Assembly (NCBI GenBank): GCA_963705635.1
Contig: CAVPKH010000004.1
Location: forward strand, 434,001 to 498,000
Origin: VRUE01 sp963705635
Lineage (GTDB): Bacteria; Actinomycetota; Thermoleophilia; Solirubrobacterales; 70-9
DNA length: 64,000 nt
Reading direction: 5' to 3'
Shown here piece after piece: positions 1-9,807 of this stretch (its first letter is position 1; every line of letters starts with the position of its first letter). The position numbers and the translations under genes are program-made. The notes beneath the pieces are model-generated. The model ran no database searches and was not told the DNA's origin. It was given only the letters and a program-made list of their open reading frames with translations.

Positions 1-201
1 GAAATTGGCGCATTTGGTGGTCAGGCCCGGCACCGTCATGCTGCTCGAGATCGCCGCTCCGACCACTGTTTCTTTGCCGGTCAGTTCGGTGCTGTTGAAC
101 TTCCAGACGGGACTGGCGCTGGCCGAGCTCGCGAACATGGCGCTGATCACCAGCGCCGCAACCGCGGCTGCCCAGAAGATGCTCTTTGTCTTGCGATTCA
201 T
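1..201 (-). CDS. Secreted small protein, 3' part cut by window edge
   Basis: The first 67 codons of a gene that runs off the left edge of the window. The translation begins MNRKTKSIFWAAAVAALV and continues through a clear Sec signal peptide with an Ala-Ser-Ala-type cleavage region near residue 30, followed by a mature part beginning SPVWKFNSTELTGKE. An AAGGAG box lies 8 bases before the ATG at 201, which fixes the start. It is the third in a row of minus-strand secreted genes (after 1204-7863 and 230-1117), so it may be co-transcribed with them. It resembles the small exported proteins at 9052 and 21465 in layout. The function is unknown and the C-terminal part is not visible. Confidence 0.75.
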   Translation of the reverse strand, partial: MNRKTKSIFWAAAVAALVISAMFASSASASPVWKFNSTELTGKETVVGAAISSSMTVPGLTTKCANF

Positions 202-229
202 TGTCTCATCTCCTTTCGTGGTGATCGGG

Positions 230-1117
230 CTAGGGGTTTTCTGCGTCATTTTTTCTCACCGCCGCGGCAGAGCCGACGAAGATCGTGTTGTTCAAGATCG
301 CCGTGTTGTTGCCTTTGGTGGTGGTCCCGAGCTGGCTGTTGATGATCGGGTTGACCAGGAAGCTGAGGATGCCGCCGCAGCCGCTGGCCCCAGGTGCAGA
401 CCAGTTGTTGTCGACGAGTTTGGCCCCTTTGGCTTCCAGGATCCGGCCTTCCTCGAGGAATTCGATCGTCCCGGCGGTGCCTTTGATCGCTTTGTTGGGC
501 AGCGAGGGAGCGGTTTCGCCCGTGGTCAGTTCCCAGGTGACCGGCGAGGTGGTGGAGCCGACGTAGCATTTTTTGCCCAGGAAGGGGTTTTCCAGGTGCA
601 GCATGACCGGCAGTTTCAGCGCCGTGCCGAGTTCGCCGGCAAGGCCGTTTTCGCTGACCAGGATGTCGGTTGCCGGTTTGGCCAGTTCGAGGGTCGAGGT
701 GAGGCCGGTCAGTTTGTTTTCAAAGAAGAATTTGATCAGCGCCGTGACCAGGGCCGGCCCGCCTTTTTCGGGCACGATGCCCGCCAGGCCACCCGGCACG
801 TTCTGGGAGGCTTTGGAGAGGGTGATGCCGTCGGTGGCGGCGTAGAATTTGGAGAAGCCCGATTCTTCGAGTTTGCCGTAGCCGCCCTTGAGGACGACGG
901 CTTTTTCGATCGGCACCGTCTTTTTGCCGAGGATGACTTCGCCGCTGTTGGTCGTCGAGTAGATGCATTTTTTGACTTCCAGGTTGCTGAAGGGGCACTG
1001 GGCGAATTTGGTGTAGTTGCCTACCAGTTTCGCCGAAGCGCTGCCGGCGAAGCCGAGCGCGGCAACGGCCACGACGACCAGCGCCGTTGCCACCGCCCTC
1101 GTTCTGTTCTTATTCAT
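230..1117 (-). CDS. Secreted protein of unknown function (295 aa)
   Basis: The ATG at 1117 is preceded by AGGAG at ten bases, and the protein starts MNKNRTRAVATALVVVAVAA, a signal peptide cleaved around residue 29 (GSASA). An upstream in-frame extension to 1249 has no ribosome site and overlaps the next gene, so it is rejected. The mature part has four spaced Cys (FAQCPF, KKCIY, KKCYVG, SGCGG) and a hydrophobic stretch LITALIKFFF-like in the middle. I do not recognise a family. A shortened copy of this gene, including its leader, lies at 20423-20740. It probably acts outside the cell or at the surface. Confidence 0.75.
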   Translation of the reverse strand: MNKNRTRAVATALVVVAVAALGFAGSASAKLVGNYTKFAQCPFSNLEVKKCIYSTTNSGEVILGKKTVPIEKAVVLKGGYGKLEESGFSKFYAATDGITLSKASQNVPGGLAGIVPEKGGPALVTALIKFFFENKLTGLTSTLELAKPATDILVSENGLAGELGTALKLPVMLHLENPFLGKKCYVGSTTSPVTWELTTGETAPSLPNKAIKGTAGTIEFLEEGRILEAKGAKLVDNNWSAPGASGCGGILSFLVNPIINSQLGTTTKGNNTAILNNTIFVGSAAAVRKNDAENP

Positions 1118-1203
1118 GACTGGGTTGCTCCTATTCCTTGCTGGGGGTTGGACTGGATATCCACTTCCGGTAAAGCTCTGAGCCAGGGAGAAGTGATCGG
1201 GCC

Positions 1204-4200
1204 TCAGCGGCGTTTGCCCCCGCGCTTTTGCTTTTGCGGCTTGGGGCAATCGGCCTTCATCAGCGGCTTGGTGTCATAGGTCTTGCCGTTTTGGCCGGTG
1301 AGGGAGACCGTGGCGCGGTGGGTGCCCTTGCAGATGTTGGTCGAGTTCTGAAAGAGGCCCTTCTTGGCGCCCTGCAGGGTGACGATGAGCTTGGTGAGCG
1401 GCGCGTCGGGGACGGTTTCCACGGTGGTTCTGAGGCCGCCGTTTACCGAGTCGACGCGACCGACGCCGTCGATCGCGATCGGCTGGCTCGGTGGGCCCCT
1501 AAGCGCTGCGACCGCGTCGGGCAGCTGGTGGCTTGAGGAGCGCAGGTAGATCGGGCCCTGCAGCGGGTAGTCAAGCAGCGGGCTGATCGCCTTGACGTGG
1601 CCGTAGACCGCGCCCGCCGGGCACTGGTTGGCGGCGTATTGGACCCGGGTGCAGATCGTGCGGAAGTGGCTTTGGTCGATGAACTCCGATTTGGGCAAGG
1701 CCAAGACGATGCGCTTGGTGTTGGCTTCGCCGGGCTTGGCGGTGAAGACGACGCGAAAGCGCGGATGTCCGCCGCGGTGGATCGGGCCGAAGAGGCGGGT
1801 GGTCAGCTTCGGCTTGTAGGGGAGGGATTTGCAGCCGCCCACCTGGAAGCGCTCGCTGAGCGCCGCGGCGGACCCCAGGGTCGAGGTCAGCGAGCCGGCG
1901 AAGGCCTTTTCAGCGCAAGAGGTCGGGTTGAGGGTGAAGTTGGGGCGGGAGACCTTCATCGCGATCGAGCGCAGGTCGAGCGGGATGCCGTCGATGATCG
2001 TTGGCAGCGGATCGGAGACGACGCGGCCCTGGGCGGTGGTGGGGTCGAGGAAGATCGCCGCCCGCGAGACGACCGTGCCGAGGTCAAAGGGCCCGGCCAC
2101 CGCGGGGGCGATGATCGCCAGCGAGAGCGGGGCGCCTTTGTAGGGGCCTGCCAGGTAGGCGTGGGCCTGGGTGTAGTAGGGGGTTGGGCCGGCGCCGGCG
2201 CCGACGGTCACCACTCCCACCTCTGAGCTTGCCGGGCAGCTTGGGTCGGCTTGCTCGGCGGCGCCCTGGTTGGGCTGTTCGCGGGCCTTTGCCTTGGCGA
2301 TCTGTGCCTCTGGGCAGGAGGCGGTGCCGGCGAGGCGGGCCGAGAGGCCCGGCGGCAGGGTGGTGTCGATCTTGGCCAGGCGCTGGGAGCCGTCTTGGCG
2401 GGTCAGCTTGAAGACGAGCGGGCTGTATTTGCCTGCTTGGGGGGAGACCGTGCCGGCCGTGAGGACCGGCTTGTTTGGCATCTGGGCCTCTGTGGTGGGG
2501 CAGGGGCCTGCGGTGGGGGGGGCGGTGGGAGCAAAGGAATCGGTGAGATGCACGCTCGGCGCTTCAGGGGCGCTCCAGGGGGTCAGCTCCGCGGTGCTGG
2601 TTTGAGTGGTGCAAGTGGGTGGAGTAACGAACGCCCCCCTAGCACCCCCGAAAAGGTGGGCTTTGAAGTCTTCCAGCGGCAGCTCGGGGTTTTCCTCAAA
2701 GCGCGTCGTGATCTGCCCGGTGACTGGGTCCAGCTCGCCTTTGCCAGCGAGCTTGGCGACGATCCCGGTCTTTTCGTCTTCGACCACCAGGTAGACGGCT
2801 ACCAGCGAGTCGAAGGGGTTTTGGAAGGGCTTGGCGAGGTAGATCGAGCCGTGCAGGGGCTCGGGGATCGGTTCGCCGGTTTCGGGGTCCTTTTCGACTT
2901 CGTGATCGGGGTTTCGCTGCACCAAGAGCGGCGAGCTGACTTCGATCGTGCCGAGCTTGGCCGCCTCGGGGCAGCTTTGTGGGGTCTTGTCGAAGTGGAC
3001 CCCCGCTTCTTGCTTGAAGCCGATCTGATCCAAGCTGCAGGCGCCGAGGCCCGATGCCTGGGAGGGGTTGACCGCCATCCCCGCGGGGAAGGTGATCGTG
3101 GCGTCTTTGAGCGCGGCCGTGGAGCGGTCTTTGAGGTTGAAGTCCTGGGGCTGGTGCAGGGTGATGTCGATGCCCGAGGGGGAGTCGGTGAGGTTTGTTG
3201 TCGGACGGGCTTTGATCTTCGGTTCGAAGGCGAGCCCACCGCAGTCTTCGGTTGAGCGCGGGGTGCCGGCGAGATCGGCGCTCTCATAGCTCGCTTCGTG
3301 CCCGACGCCAGGTTCCTCCCAGCTGTCGGCCAGGCCCTTGAAGAGGGTCGGTTTGCCCGGGCAGTCGCCTGGTGTGGTCAGGAAGGCGGTGTCTTGGTGG
3401 GGAACAGTGCAGGGTTCGCCGCCGCCTTTGCCGTCGGGTTTGAAGCCAGCTATTTGACAGACTCCGCGAACCTCTGAGTGCGCATCGCTGGAGGGATCGC
3501 CCCAGATCTGCGCCTGCACTTTGAAGATCGGCGTCCCCCCCAACGCCAGCGCGTCGTGGCTGGCGCTCGAGATCCCGTAGTCGCTCTCGCTGCGCACTTC
3601 CCCTTTGATGTGCAAGAAGAAGCCGACCCCGGCCGCGTTGGTGCCGAAAACCGCCGGGGCGCCCGGCGGGGGCACCATCGCGTAGAGGTTGCTGGCGACG
3701 ATGATACCCCCTTTCTGGCCCAGTAGCGTCATCAGGTCGATCAGGCCGACCTGGGAGCCTTCCGGGCATTTTTCGTCGCTGGTCAGCTCGGCCTCGGTGC
3801 AGAGCACCGGCGTCGCCGCCGGATCGCCGATCAGCCCTCTTGGCAGGTCAGCGACGATGTCGCGCGGGTGCCCGGAGCCTGTGAAGCCATCGCCGGGGTT
3901 CTCAACGGGAAAGCTGAGGTCGACCGTCAGCTGGTAGGGGTGGGTGCCCGCCGCCGTGGCGGGCAGGCCGTCTTCGTCGTTGAGCGGCGCGCTGAAGTCG
4001 GGTGAGAGCTCAAAGGGCACCGGGTCGGCGCTGATCGGCGTCGACACCATTGCAGTGGCCTTCAGGTTTGCGCCTCCCCCTTCCACGCTCGTCTCGGCGC
4101 TCAGCGTTTCCCCTGCCGATCCCGGTGAGACTTCGACCGAGAGCAGAACGCTGAGCACGCGCCCTGGGTGGACCGCTTCCGTGGTCGTGCAGGTGACGAT

Positions 4201-7200
4201 CGGCGCTTCGATCTCGCATTTGAATTCCGAGCCGAAGCTCCGGTCATCGCTGTCGACTGAGGCCGCGATCGGGGTGAGGCCGCTTGGCAGGGTCGCCTTG
4301 AAGACGGTCGGATCGCCGTTGCTCGACGCGGCGCCGACGTTGGTCGCGGCCAGCTGGTATTCGCTATTCGCCCCGGGAGCGAAGTTGGCCGGCATCGGCG
4401 TCGCAGTCAGCTTCCAGGCGGGGGCCGCGGCGCCGCCCGCCGCCGCCGCGATCGCTCCGGCGGCCCCAGCGGCATCGCCATCGCTGCTGGAAGTGCGGCC
4501 TTGCGGCTCCTCGCCACCCCCTGCGCTCACCCTGGGCGCGACAACGCTGCGCTTCCTCGCCCCGCTCTTTTTCTTCTGTCCCTTTTTTGTGTGCTTCCTG
4601 GCCTTCTTCTTGTGTTGGCGCTTGGGCTTGGGATCGCCGGGACCCACGAAGCTGGCGCTGCCCGCCGATTCAGAGGCCGGCGGCGTGCTCGGCGGCCCCT
4701 GGCAGGCGTCTGAGCTTTCACAAGGCGCCGGCGGCGGCGGGTTCTGTGAAGGAAGCCCCCCACCCACCTTCGCGTCATAGAGGTCGAGCAGCTCATCTTT
4801 GTCTTGGCCGACCAGGCCCTCACGGGTGAAGATGAAGGCGTCCTCGCCACTGGCCGAGGCATCGGCGAAGAAGGAGGGATACGTGTCCTTGCCGCTGGAG
4901 AGCAGGTATAGGCAGCCGCCGTTTGGGGGGCTGAAGCTGGGGGCCCCTTCCTTGCAGCTGCCCTTGCCCGGCGCCTCCCACTCATAGACGTCGAGGCAGG
5001 CCGGGAAGCCCTGTGCTTGGGAGCCCACCGCGGGGCAGCCAGCCACACCGTTGGTGTCGGCGCTGACCAGCGCCTGGGTCGTCTCGAAGAAGACCCGGTT
5101 GGCGTCGGCGGAGAGGTTGCGCGAAGCGACCGAGGCCGGCAGAGGGGGCTTGGCGGCAGAGGGCGCGATCAGCCCGCCGAGGAAACTACCCCCGGCAATC
5201 GGCGAAGAGCCAGTCGGGTCGCAGGTAACGCAGCGCAGTGGCTCGGGGTCGCCTACCCGGTAGCGGTAGAGCTCGGGGTGGCCTTCGCTGTCATAGGCGG
5301 TGAGCTTTTCCTGGGAGCGAAAGAGCAGCGTGCGCCCGTCGGCGCTAACGCTTGCCGTCTTGCTGAAGTAGGGCTCGCCGAGGAAGACCCCCGATGGCGT
5401 CCCCGTCCAGTTGGTCGCGTCCATCTGCAGGCCACCGCCGCCGATGTCGAGGCGGGCGATGAAGCTCACCTGCCTGTCGTGCCAGAGATAGAGGTTGCAG
5501 GCGCCGCTCAATGAGTCAAAGCTCTTTCCAGCGCAATCTCCCGGCTCCACTGCCCCCGAGCCCCCCAGCACCCCGTTGGCGGCGAAGTAGACGACAGAGC
5601 CATCCTCGGAGGCGCCCAGGACGCCCTTCACGTCTGCCCCGTTGCCATCTGGGTCGGGCGTGAGGTCGACGAGACGCTGGCCCGCGGGCTTGCCTGCCTC
5701 GAAGCGGTAGAGGTCGTTGCCGGGGTTGTCGGCGCTGAAGGGAACGCTTGACCAGTAGATGTGAGCCCCGTCTACTGCCACCCCCTGCGGGCTCGGCACG
5801 TCTTCGATGAACGCTTCTTCGCGCGGTTCCTCGCGGTGAAGCCCCGCCCGCCCGATCGTGTCCTTGTCGGCCTCGCTCCAGTAGATGTGGTTGGCGTCCA
5901 GGGCGACACCTGCGACTTCGCCCTGGATCGGGATGAAGTCTGCGGGACCTCCTTCGAGGTTCGTTTCACCAATGTATTCACCGCTTGGTTCTTCCAGGCT
6001 GAAGACGATATGCGTCCCATCGACCGCAATCGCCCGCGGGAAGGCGCAGGTGCAGAAGGTGCGGAAGAGCGGATCGGCTCCACCGCCGTCGATCCCCGTC
6101 CGCCCGATGCTATGGCCGCTTTGGTTGGTCCAGTAGACGTGTCCGCCGTCGACCGCCACCCCCTGCGGATCGCCGGCGCCGCTGATGAAGTCCTCTTTCA
6201 CTTCTGCGCCATCGGTGAGTTTGGCCCGGCCAATCGTCCCTTCGGGGTCGGCCCAGTAGACGTATTCGGCGTCCACCGCTACCGCGACGGGGTTGACGTC
6301 GGTGATGAAGTCGTCTTTGACTTCGCTGCCATCCAGGTTGGCGCGCTCGATCGCCCCCGCTTTGGGATCGGCCCAGTAGATGTGGGCGCCGTCCACGGCG
6401 ATCCCCGAGCCGTTGGCGGCGGGGATGAGTTTTTCGTCCTCGATCGTCCCCCCAAGGCTCGCCCGATCGATCGAGGGCGGCAGCGGTGGTGGGAATTCGG
6501 GGCCTGTGTTGGCATCGTTGGTCAGCTTCTCGGGGCTGGTGAAGAAGGCCGCCGAGCCATCAGGGGTCGCGGTCATGAAGACCGCCGGGCGCGGTCCTGC
6601 CGCGTCGCGACCGCCGGGCCCCAAGCCGTTGGTCTTCTGTGAGGCCGAGACCTTGATCGTGCAGGCCAGGGCGGGGTCGGCGCACTCGCCTTCGTCGAGC
6701 GGGCTTTGCGCTTTGGTCGGGTTGCGGCGCAGATAGAGCTGCCCCGTGCCCGCGGCGGTGAAGTAGATCGAGCCGTCGGCTGTGATCGCGTGCTCACCCT
6801 GGATGTAATAGTCGCGGGCGGCGCCGCCCCTATTCAGTGTGCCCTGGGTCGATCCGAGGACCCAGTCATAGGGGCCGGCGAAGGCGCCTTTGGGCAGGGC
6901 CGCTTCGGTTTCGGCTTTGCTGTTCAGGACGCCAGCGAGGCTGAGCTGGCCGCTGGCGCGGTCCCAGGCATAGACGTTGGAGCGGCCTTCGATCCCCGCT
7001 GGCGTCGTCCCCAGCGCCGTCTTGGATTCAAAGACGATCTCTCCCCCGTCCTCTGTGGCGCCGGCGAAGGAGTAGGCGGCTTTGTTCGCGTAGGGGGCGA
7101 TCTCTCGCGGCGGGCCGCCGGCACTGGGGCGGGCCAAGAGCGCCGTGCTGCGCGGGTTGCCGAATTGGGTCGCGGTTACGAAGAACTCTGAGAAGTCAGG

Positions 7201-7863
7201 TAGCCAGCCGATCACCCCGGAGAGCTGACCCATGTTCTCCGGCGCCAGCAGGCCCTGGGTCGACCAGTCCCCTGCTCCGCGAGAGCCGAGGTATGGGGGA
7301 ATCGTCTGCGCCCCGACCCCGCCGGGGATGCCCGAGGTGCTGAGGAAGATGGCCCCGCCGCCATTCGAGGCGGCTTTGGCATAGGAGAAGGTGGCGAGAG
7401 CATCGCCGGCGTTCTTGTCCACCGGGGAGACCTGCTCATAGGCGCGCGCGTCGGGCAGGCCCTCAATCGAGGCCAAGAAGGTGGCGAAGGGCTTGTCGGG
7501 GCTGAAGAGGTAGCCGCCCGACTCGGGGTTTTTGGCCGCTACCCGGAAGTGGTAGGTCGTTGCTTCGCTGAGGCCCGTGACGTCGACGGAGACCGAGACC
7601 TGGGAGCCTCCAATGGGGATGCTGCCGTCGGGGACCGGCATCTTCGTGCAGGATGCAGGGCATTCGCTCGTGCCGTATTCGAAGTGATAGCTCGTCGCTT
7701 TCCCGCCCGGGTTTATTTCGGCCTTCAGAACCACCGAGGTGGTTGAGGTAGGTGTAAATGACGTGCCAAGGATCACCGGCGGCGCCGCATGAACGCTGGT
7801 CGCCGCGAGCGCCATCAGACCAAGGGCCAGCGCGAGCGTGGCTGGTATCGCATGGCGTCTCAT
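1204..7863 (-). CDS. Giant secreted multidomain protein (2219 aa) with FN3-like, YWTD-type propeller and DUF11-like parts
   Basis: The start at 7863 is chosen because GGGAGG lies eight bases upstream and MRRHAIPATLALALGLMALA is a signal peptide. Residues about 30-125 form a fibronectin-III-like domain (YHFEYG ... TTYHFRV). A propeller-like region follows, with at least six YWTD/YWAD-type repeats of the form VAVDGxHIYWADP between about 480 and 710. A very basic Lys/Arg linker lies near 1080-1115, then a DUF11-like domain (about 1150-1260). The C-terminal 950 residues contain four related units, each with a Cys-Pro followed a few residues later by a Val-Gly or Leu-Gly (CPEGSQVG, CPEAAKLG, CPASSEVG, CPAGAVYG). 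The end is basic (KQKRGGKRR). It is probably a surface or envelope-associated protein; the ligand is unknown. It is unbroken over 6.6 kb. Confidence 0.8.
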   Translation of the reverse strand: MRRHAIPATLALALGLMALAATSVHAAPPVILGTSFTPTSTTSVVLKAEINPGGKATSYHFEYGTSECPASCTKMPVPDGSIPIGGSQVSVSVDVTGLSEATTYHFRVAAKNPESGGYLFSPDKPFATFLASIEGLPDARAYEQVSPVDKNAGDALATFSYAKAASNGGGAIFLSTSGIPGGVGAQTIPPYLGSRGAGDWSTQGLLAPENMGQLSGVIGWLPDFSEFFVTATQFGNPRSTALLARPSAGGPPREIAPYANKAAYSFAGATEDGGEIVFESKTALGTTPAGIEGRSNVYAWDRASGQLSLAGVLNSKAETEAALPKGAFAGPYDWVLGSTQGTLNRGGAARDYYIQGEHAITADGSIYFTAAGTGQLYLRRNPTKAQSPLDEGECADPALACTIKVSASQKTNGLGPGGRDAAGPRPAVFMTATPDGSAAFFTSPEKLTNDANTGPEFPPPLPPSIDRASLGGTIEDEKLIPAANGSGIAVDGAHIYWADPKAGAIERANLDGSEVKDDFITDVNPVAVAVDAEYVYWADPEGTIGRAKLTDGAEVKEDFISGAGDPQGVAVDGGHVYWTNQSGHSIGRTGIDGGGADPLFRTFCTCAFPRAIAVDGTHIVFSLEEPSGEYIGETNLEGGPADFIPIQGEVAGVALDANHIYWSEADKDTIGRAGLHREEPREEAFIEDVPSPQGVAVDGAHIYWSSVPFSADNPGNDLYRFEAGKPAGQRLVDLTPDPDGNGADVKGVLGASEDGSVVYFAANGVLGGSGAVEPGDCAGKSFDSLSGACNLYLWHDRQVSFIARLDIGGGGLQMDATNWTGTPSGVFLGEPYFSKTASVSADGRTLLFRSQEKLTAYDSEGHPELYRYRVGDPEPLRCVTCDPTGSSPIAGGSFLGGLIAPSAAKPPLPASVASRNLSADANRVFFETTQALVSADTNGVAGCPAVGSQAQGFPACLDVYEWEAPGKGSCKEGAPSFSPPNGGCLYLLSSGKDTYPSFFADASASGEDAFIFTREGLVGQDKDELLDLYDAKVGGGLPSQNPPPPAPCESSDACQGPPSTPPASESAGSASFVGPGDPKPKRQHKKKARKHTKKGQKKKSGARKRSVVAPRVSAGGGEEPQGRTSSSDGDAAGAAGAIAAAAGGAAAPAWKLTATPMPANFAPGANSEYQLAATNVGAASSNGDPTVFKATLPSGLTPIAASVDSDDRSFGSEFKCEIEAPIVTCTTTEAVHPGRVLSVLLSVEVSPGSAGETLSAETSVEGGGANLKATAMVSTPISADPVPFELSPDFSAPLNDEDGLPATAAGTHPYQLTVDLSFPVENPGDGFTGSGHPRDIVADLPRGLIGDPAATPVLCTEAELTSDEKCPEGSQVGLIDLMTLLGQKGGIIVASNLYAMVPPPGAPAVFGTNAAGVGFFLHIKGEVRSESDYGISSASHDALALGGTPIFKVQAQIWGDPSSDAHSEVRGVCQIAGFKPDGKGGGEPCTVPHQDTAFLTTPGDCPGKPTLFKGLADSWEEPGVGHEASYESADLAGTPRSTEDCGGLAFEPKIKARPTTNLTDSPSGIDITLHQPQDFNLKDRSTAALKDATITFPAGMAVNPSQASGLGACSLDQIGFKQEAGVHFDKTPQSCPEAAKLGTIEVSSPLLVQRNPDHEVEKDPETGEPIPEPLHGSIYLAKPFQNPFDSLVAVYLVVEDEKTGIVAKLAGKGELDPVTGQITTRFEENPELPLEDFKAHLFGGARGAFVTPPTCTTQTSTAELTPWSAPEAPSVHLTDSFAPTAPPTAGPCPTTEAQMPNKPVLTAGTVSPQAGKYSPLVFKLTRQDGSQRLAKIDTTLPPGLSARLAGTASCPEAQIAKAKAREQPNQGAAEQADPSCPASSEVGVVTVGAGAGPTPYYTQAHAYLAGPYKGAPLSLAIIAPAVAGPFDLGTVVSRAAIFLDPTTAQGRVVSDPLPTIIDGIPLDLRSIAMKVSRPNFTLNPTSCAEKAFAGSLTSTLGSAAALSERFQVGGCKSLPYKPKLTTRLFGPIHRGGHPRFRVVFTAKPGEANTKRIVLALPKSEFIDQSHFRTICTRVQYAANQCPAGAVYGHVKAISPLLDYPLQGPIYLRSSSHQLPDAVAALRGPPSQPIAIDGVGRVDSVNGGLRTTVETVPDAPLTKLIVTLQGAKKGLFQNSTNICKGTHRATVSLTGQNGKTYDTKPLMKADCPKPQKQKRGGKRR

Positions 7864-7917
7864 CGGTGATCCTCCCTTTTGCTTGCTGCGTAGATGCTCG
7901 ATCGTCCCCTTGAAGCC

Positions 7918-7945
7918 CACCCGGGCGGCGGTCGCCGCCCGGGTG
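7918..7945 (-). terminator. Strong GC hairpin after the collagen-like gene
   Basis: A perfect 13-bp stem (CACCCGGGCGGCG and its complement) with a two-base centre lies just after the stop at 7962 on the minus strand. The stem extends further with short A/T flanks (AAGC/GCTT). It sits between the collagen-like gene and the giant secreted gene, so it probably ends the former transcript. Confidence 0.55.
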
Positions 7946-7961
7946 CTTTGGCTTGCGTCCT

Positions 7962-8798
7962 TTATCCAGTTACCGCCCAGGTGCCTATGCCAAAGCCGAC
8001 GCCTTCCATGACGAAATGGAGGGCCGCGCCAGCGCGCGAGGCTCCTTCGTCCTCTGCGCCGAATTTCGACAACCTGACGATTCCGTCGAGTTTCGCGTTG
8101 ATCAAGCTTTCCAGCGATTCGCCTTCAAATGATTTGAAGAACACGCACAGTTCGCCAGGGGGGGCACTAGGATTGGCGTAGAACGCTGTGCATTTTTCCG
8201 CGAAGTCAGCATCGCTGAATAGATGGACCTTTTCCCGTGGGAGGGCCGCGGCGAGCTTGATCGGGAATGAAATCGGCGCGTAGACACCTTCGGTGTCTGC
8301 TGTCGTGCCCGAGAACGCCCAGGTGCCGGTCTCGGTGGCCCCAGCCGGTAGCACGTTGTTCGGGGTCCAGGGTTGGCCTTCCGCGCCTGCCTGCCCTTCT
8401 TTGCCGTTGCAGATTTCGGTGCCCGAGGCGCCTTCCATCCCCACGATCGCGCCACCACGTTCTTCGCATTCTGCTTCTTCGAGCGGGACTTCGGTCACGA
8501 ACGCGCTTTTGCCCTGCGCGCCTGTCGTGCCGGTGTCTCCCTTGGCGCCTACATCTCCCTTGGCGCCAGCTGCGCCGGGGAGGCCTTGGGGTCCAGCTGG
8601 GCCCTGTGGGCCAGCTGGACCTGGCTTGCCCGGTTTGCCCTGCTTTCCGCGTGGGCCCTGCTTGGCCGAAGCCGTCGCGTTGCCCCCGCCACCTGAATTG
8701 GTCGCGGCGTAGGCGCCGCCTCCTAGGGCGACGATCAGCGCTGTGACCGCCACGATCAGACCGGCTGTCCCGATCTGCTCACGCATCCTTTGCAACAT
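7962..8798 (-). CDS. Membrane-anchored collagen-like protein (278 aa)
   Basis: An AGGAGG box precedes the ATG at 8798. Residues 10-32 form a hydrophobic segment or uncleaved signal, then a Gly/Ser linker. Residues 48-98 are 17 uninterrupted Gly-X-Y triplets (GPRGKQGKPGKPGPAGPQ and onward), rich in Pro, Lys and Asp as in bacterial collagen-like proteins. The C-terminal 180 residues are a globular domain with three Cys and no recognised family. By analogy with bacterial collagen-like proteins it would form an extracellular trimeric stalk carrying the C-terminal head. Strong hairpins flank the gene on both sides, so it is probably monocistronic. Confidence 0.8.
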   Translation of the reverse strand: MLQRMREQIGTAGLIVAVTALIVALGGGAYAATNSGGGGNATASAKQGPRGKQGKPGKPGPAGPQGPAGPQGLPGAAGAKGDVGAKGDTGTTGAQGKSAFVTEVPLEEAECEERGGAIVGMEGASGTEICNGKEGQAGAEGQPWTPNNVLPAGATETGTWAFSGTTADTEGVYAPISFPIKLAAALPREKVHLFSDADFAEKCTAFYANPSAPPGELCVFFKSFEGESLESLINAKLDGIVRLSKFGAEDEGASRAGAALHFVMEGVGFGIGTWAVTG

Positions 8799-8969
8799 CA
8801 GCTACCCCTCCTCTTTCACGGCCGGCGAGACCGCCCGCTTTGTTTTCCCTGAAAAAGCCTTGGCTGCGAACTTCCTCGCCGCCCCCTGCTCTTTGAAACC
8901 CATTCCCAGCCCCTTCCTGCGCGCTTCGTGCTGCTTGCTTCACTCTTGCTTCCCCCTGGCACCCCGACT

Positions 8970-9001
8970 GGCCTGGACCGCGCCGAAGCGCGGTCCAGGC
9001 C
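8970..9001 (-). terminator. Perfect 14-bp hairpin with CGAA loop
   Basis: GGCCTGGACCGCGC and its exact complement flank the tetraloop CGAA (TTCG on the minus strand, a very stable loop type). It lies 50 bases after the stop of the secreted gene at 9052-9807, in the right place for a terminator, although no T-run follows. Confidence 0.5.
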
Positions 9002-9051
9002 TGTTGGGGTGTTTCATCCACGTTAGACGCGAACTGTGCATCACACCGTGG

Positions 9052-9807
9052 TTAGTCTTTGGTGATTCCCACCCCGCTCCATTTCTGGCCCGCTAACGTT
9101 CCTGCCGGATCAAGCTTCAGCCACTCGCTGCCGTCAATCGTCGCCGGATTGACACCGAAGAACAGTCCGTTTTTGAACGACCCGGTCCATAACGCGACGT
9201 TTTCGGGTGCCTGCTGAATTAAGTGTTTGACCACTTCGGTTTCAAACCCATTTGTTTCGGCTTCGGGCGATACCGGTTTGCAACCTTCGATCACTGCGTG
9301 GCCTGTAACTGGAATACTTAGGCCGAATGCGCATTCTTCTCCAAGATGAATGGAGGTGAAATTTAAAGTACCGTCTGCCGGTGAGAATAAGTCATATGTT
9401 TTTTCGTCGCCTAAGTGTTTGAAAAGTAAGTCTTTGACTTTGGCCACGATCGGTTCTAATGGTTTGCATGTTTTTATCTCAACTGCTACACCGCCATTTA
9501 AAGTGAAGAACTTGCAGTTTTCGCTGAATTCGAGTTTGCCCGTGCTTTTTCCTTCAAGTAGGAGCAATCCTTCCGAAACCGTTAGTTTTTCGCAGGTAAT
9601 GTGGATTGGAGTGTTTCCCACTTTCGATAAAAGCTTAAAGAGCGCTGAATCTTTTTCGCCAACGATTTTCGCTGTTGCATCAGTGATGGCCGCTCCGTTG
9701 TGTTTCCAGGTCCCTTTCGCCTGGGCAGACGCTGCGAATGCCATCAGGCCGAGGGCGGCCACCAGACACAGGCCGATCACCCCGAGTCCATGCTTTCTGT
9801 GAGTCAT
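9052..9807 (-). CDS. Secreted small protein, paralogue of 21465-22157 (251 aa)
   Basis: The ATG at 9807 (MTHRKHGLGVIGLCLVAALG) is preceded by GAGAGG; the GTG six codons upstream uses that box as coding sequence, so it is not chosen. A signal peptide ends near residue 30 (ASAQA). The mature part has paired Cys (ITCEKLTV, FSENCKF, EIKTCKPL, GEECAFGL, IEGCKPVS) and ends with a GSEWLKL segment. The protein at 21465 has the same Cys pattern (VSCEKTEV, GEECAIGE) and a GSEWYKL end, so the two are paralogues. They also share a 30-base leader. Exported; function unknown. Base composition is richer in A/T than the housekeeping genes. Confidence 0.8.
   Translation of the reverse strand: MTHRKHGLGVIGLCLVAALGLMAFAASAQAKGTWKHNGAAITDATAKIVGEKDSALFKLLSKVGNTPIHITCEKLTVSEGLLLLEGKSTGKLEFSENCKFFTLNGGVAVEIKTCKPLEPIVAKVKDLLFKHLGDEKTYDLFSPADGTLNFTSIHLGEECAFGLSIPVTGHAVIEGCKPVSPEAETNGFETEVVKHLIQQAPENVALWTGSFKNGLFFGVNPATIDGSEWLKLDPAGTLAGQKWSGVGITKD

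Noticed and set aside
5..1279. Long open plus-strand frame of 424 codons
   Set aside because: It is antisense to the secreted genes at 1-201 and 230-1117, which have signal peptides and ribosome sites; its Arg/Gly/Phe-rich composition is that of a shadow frame.
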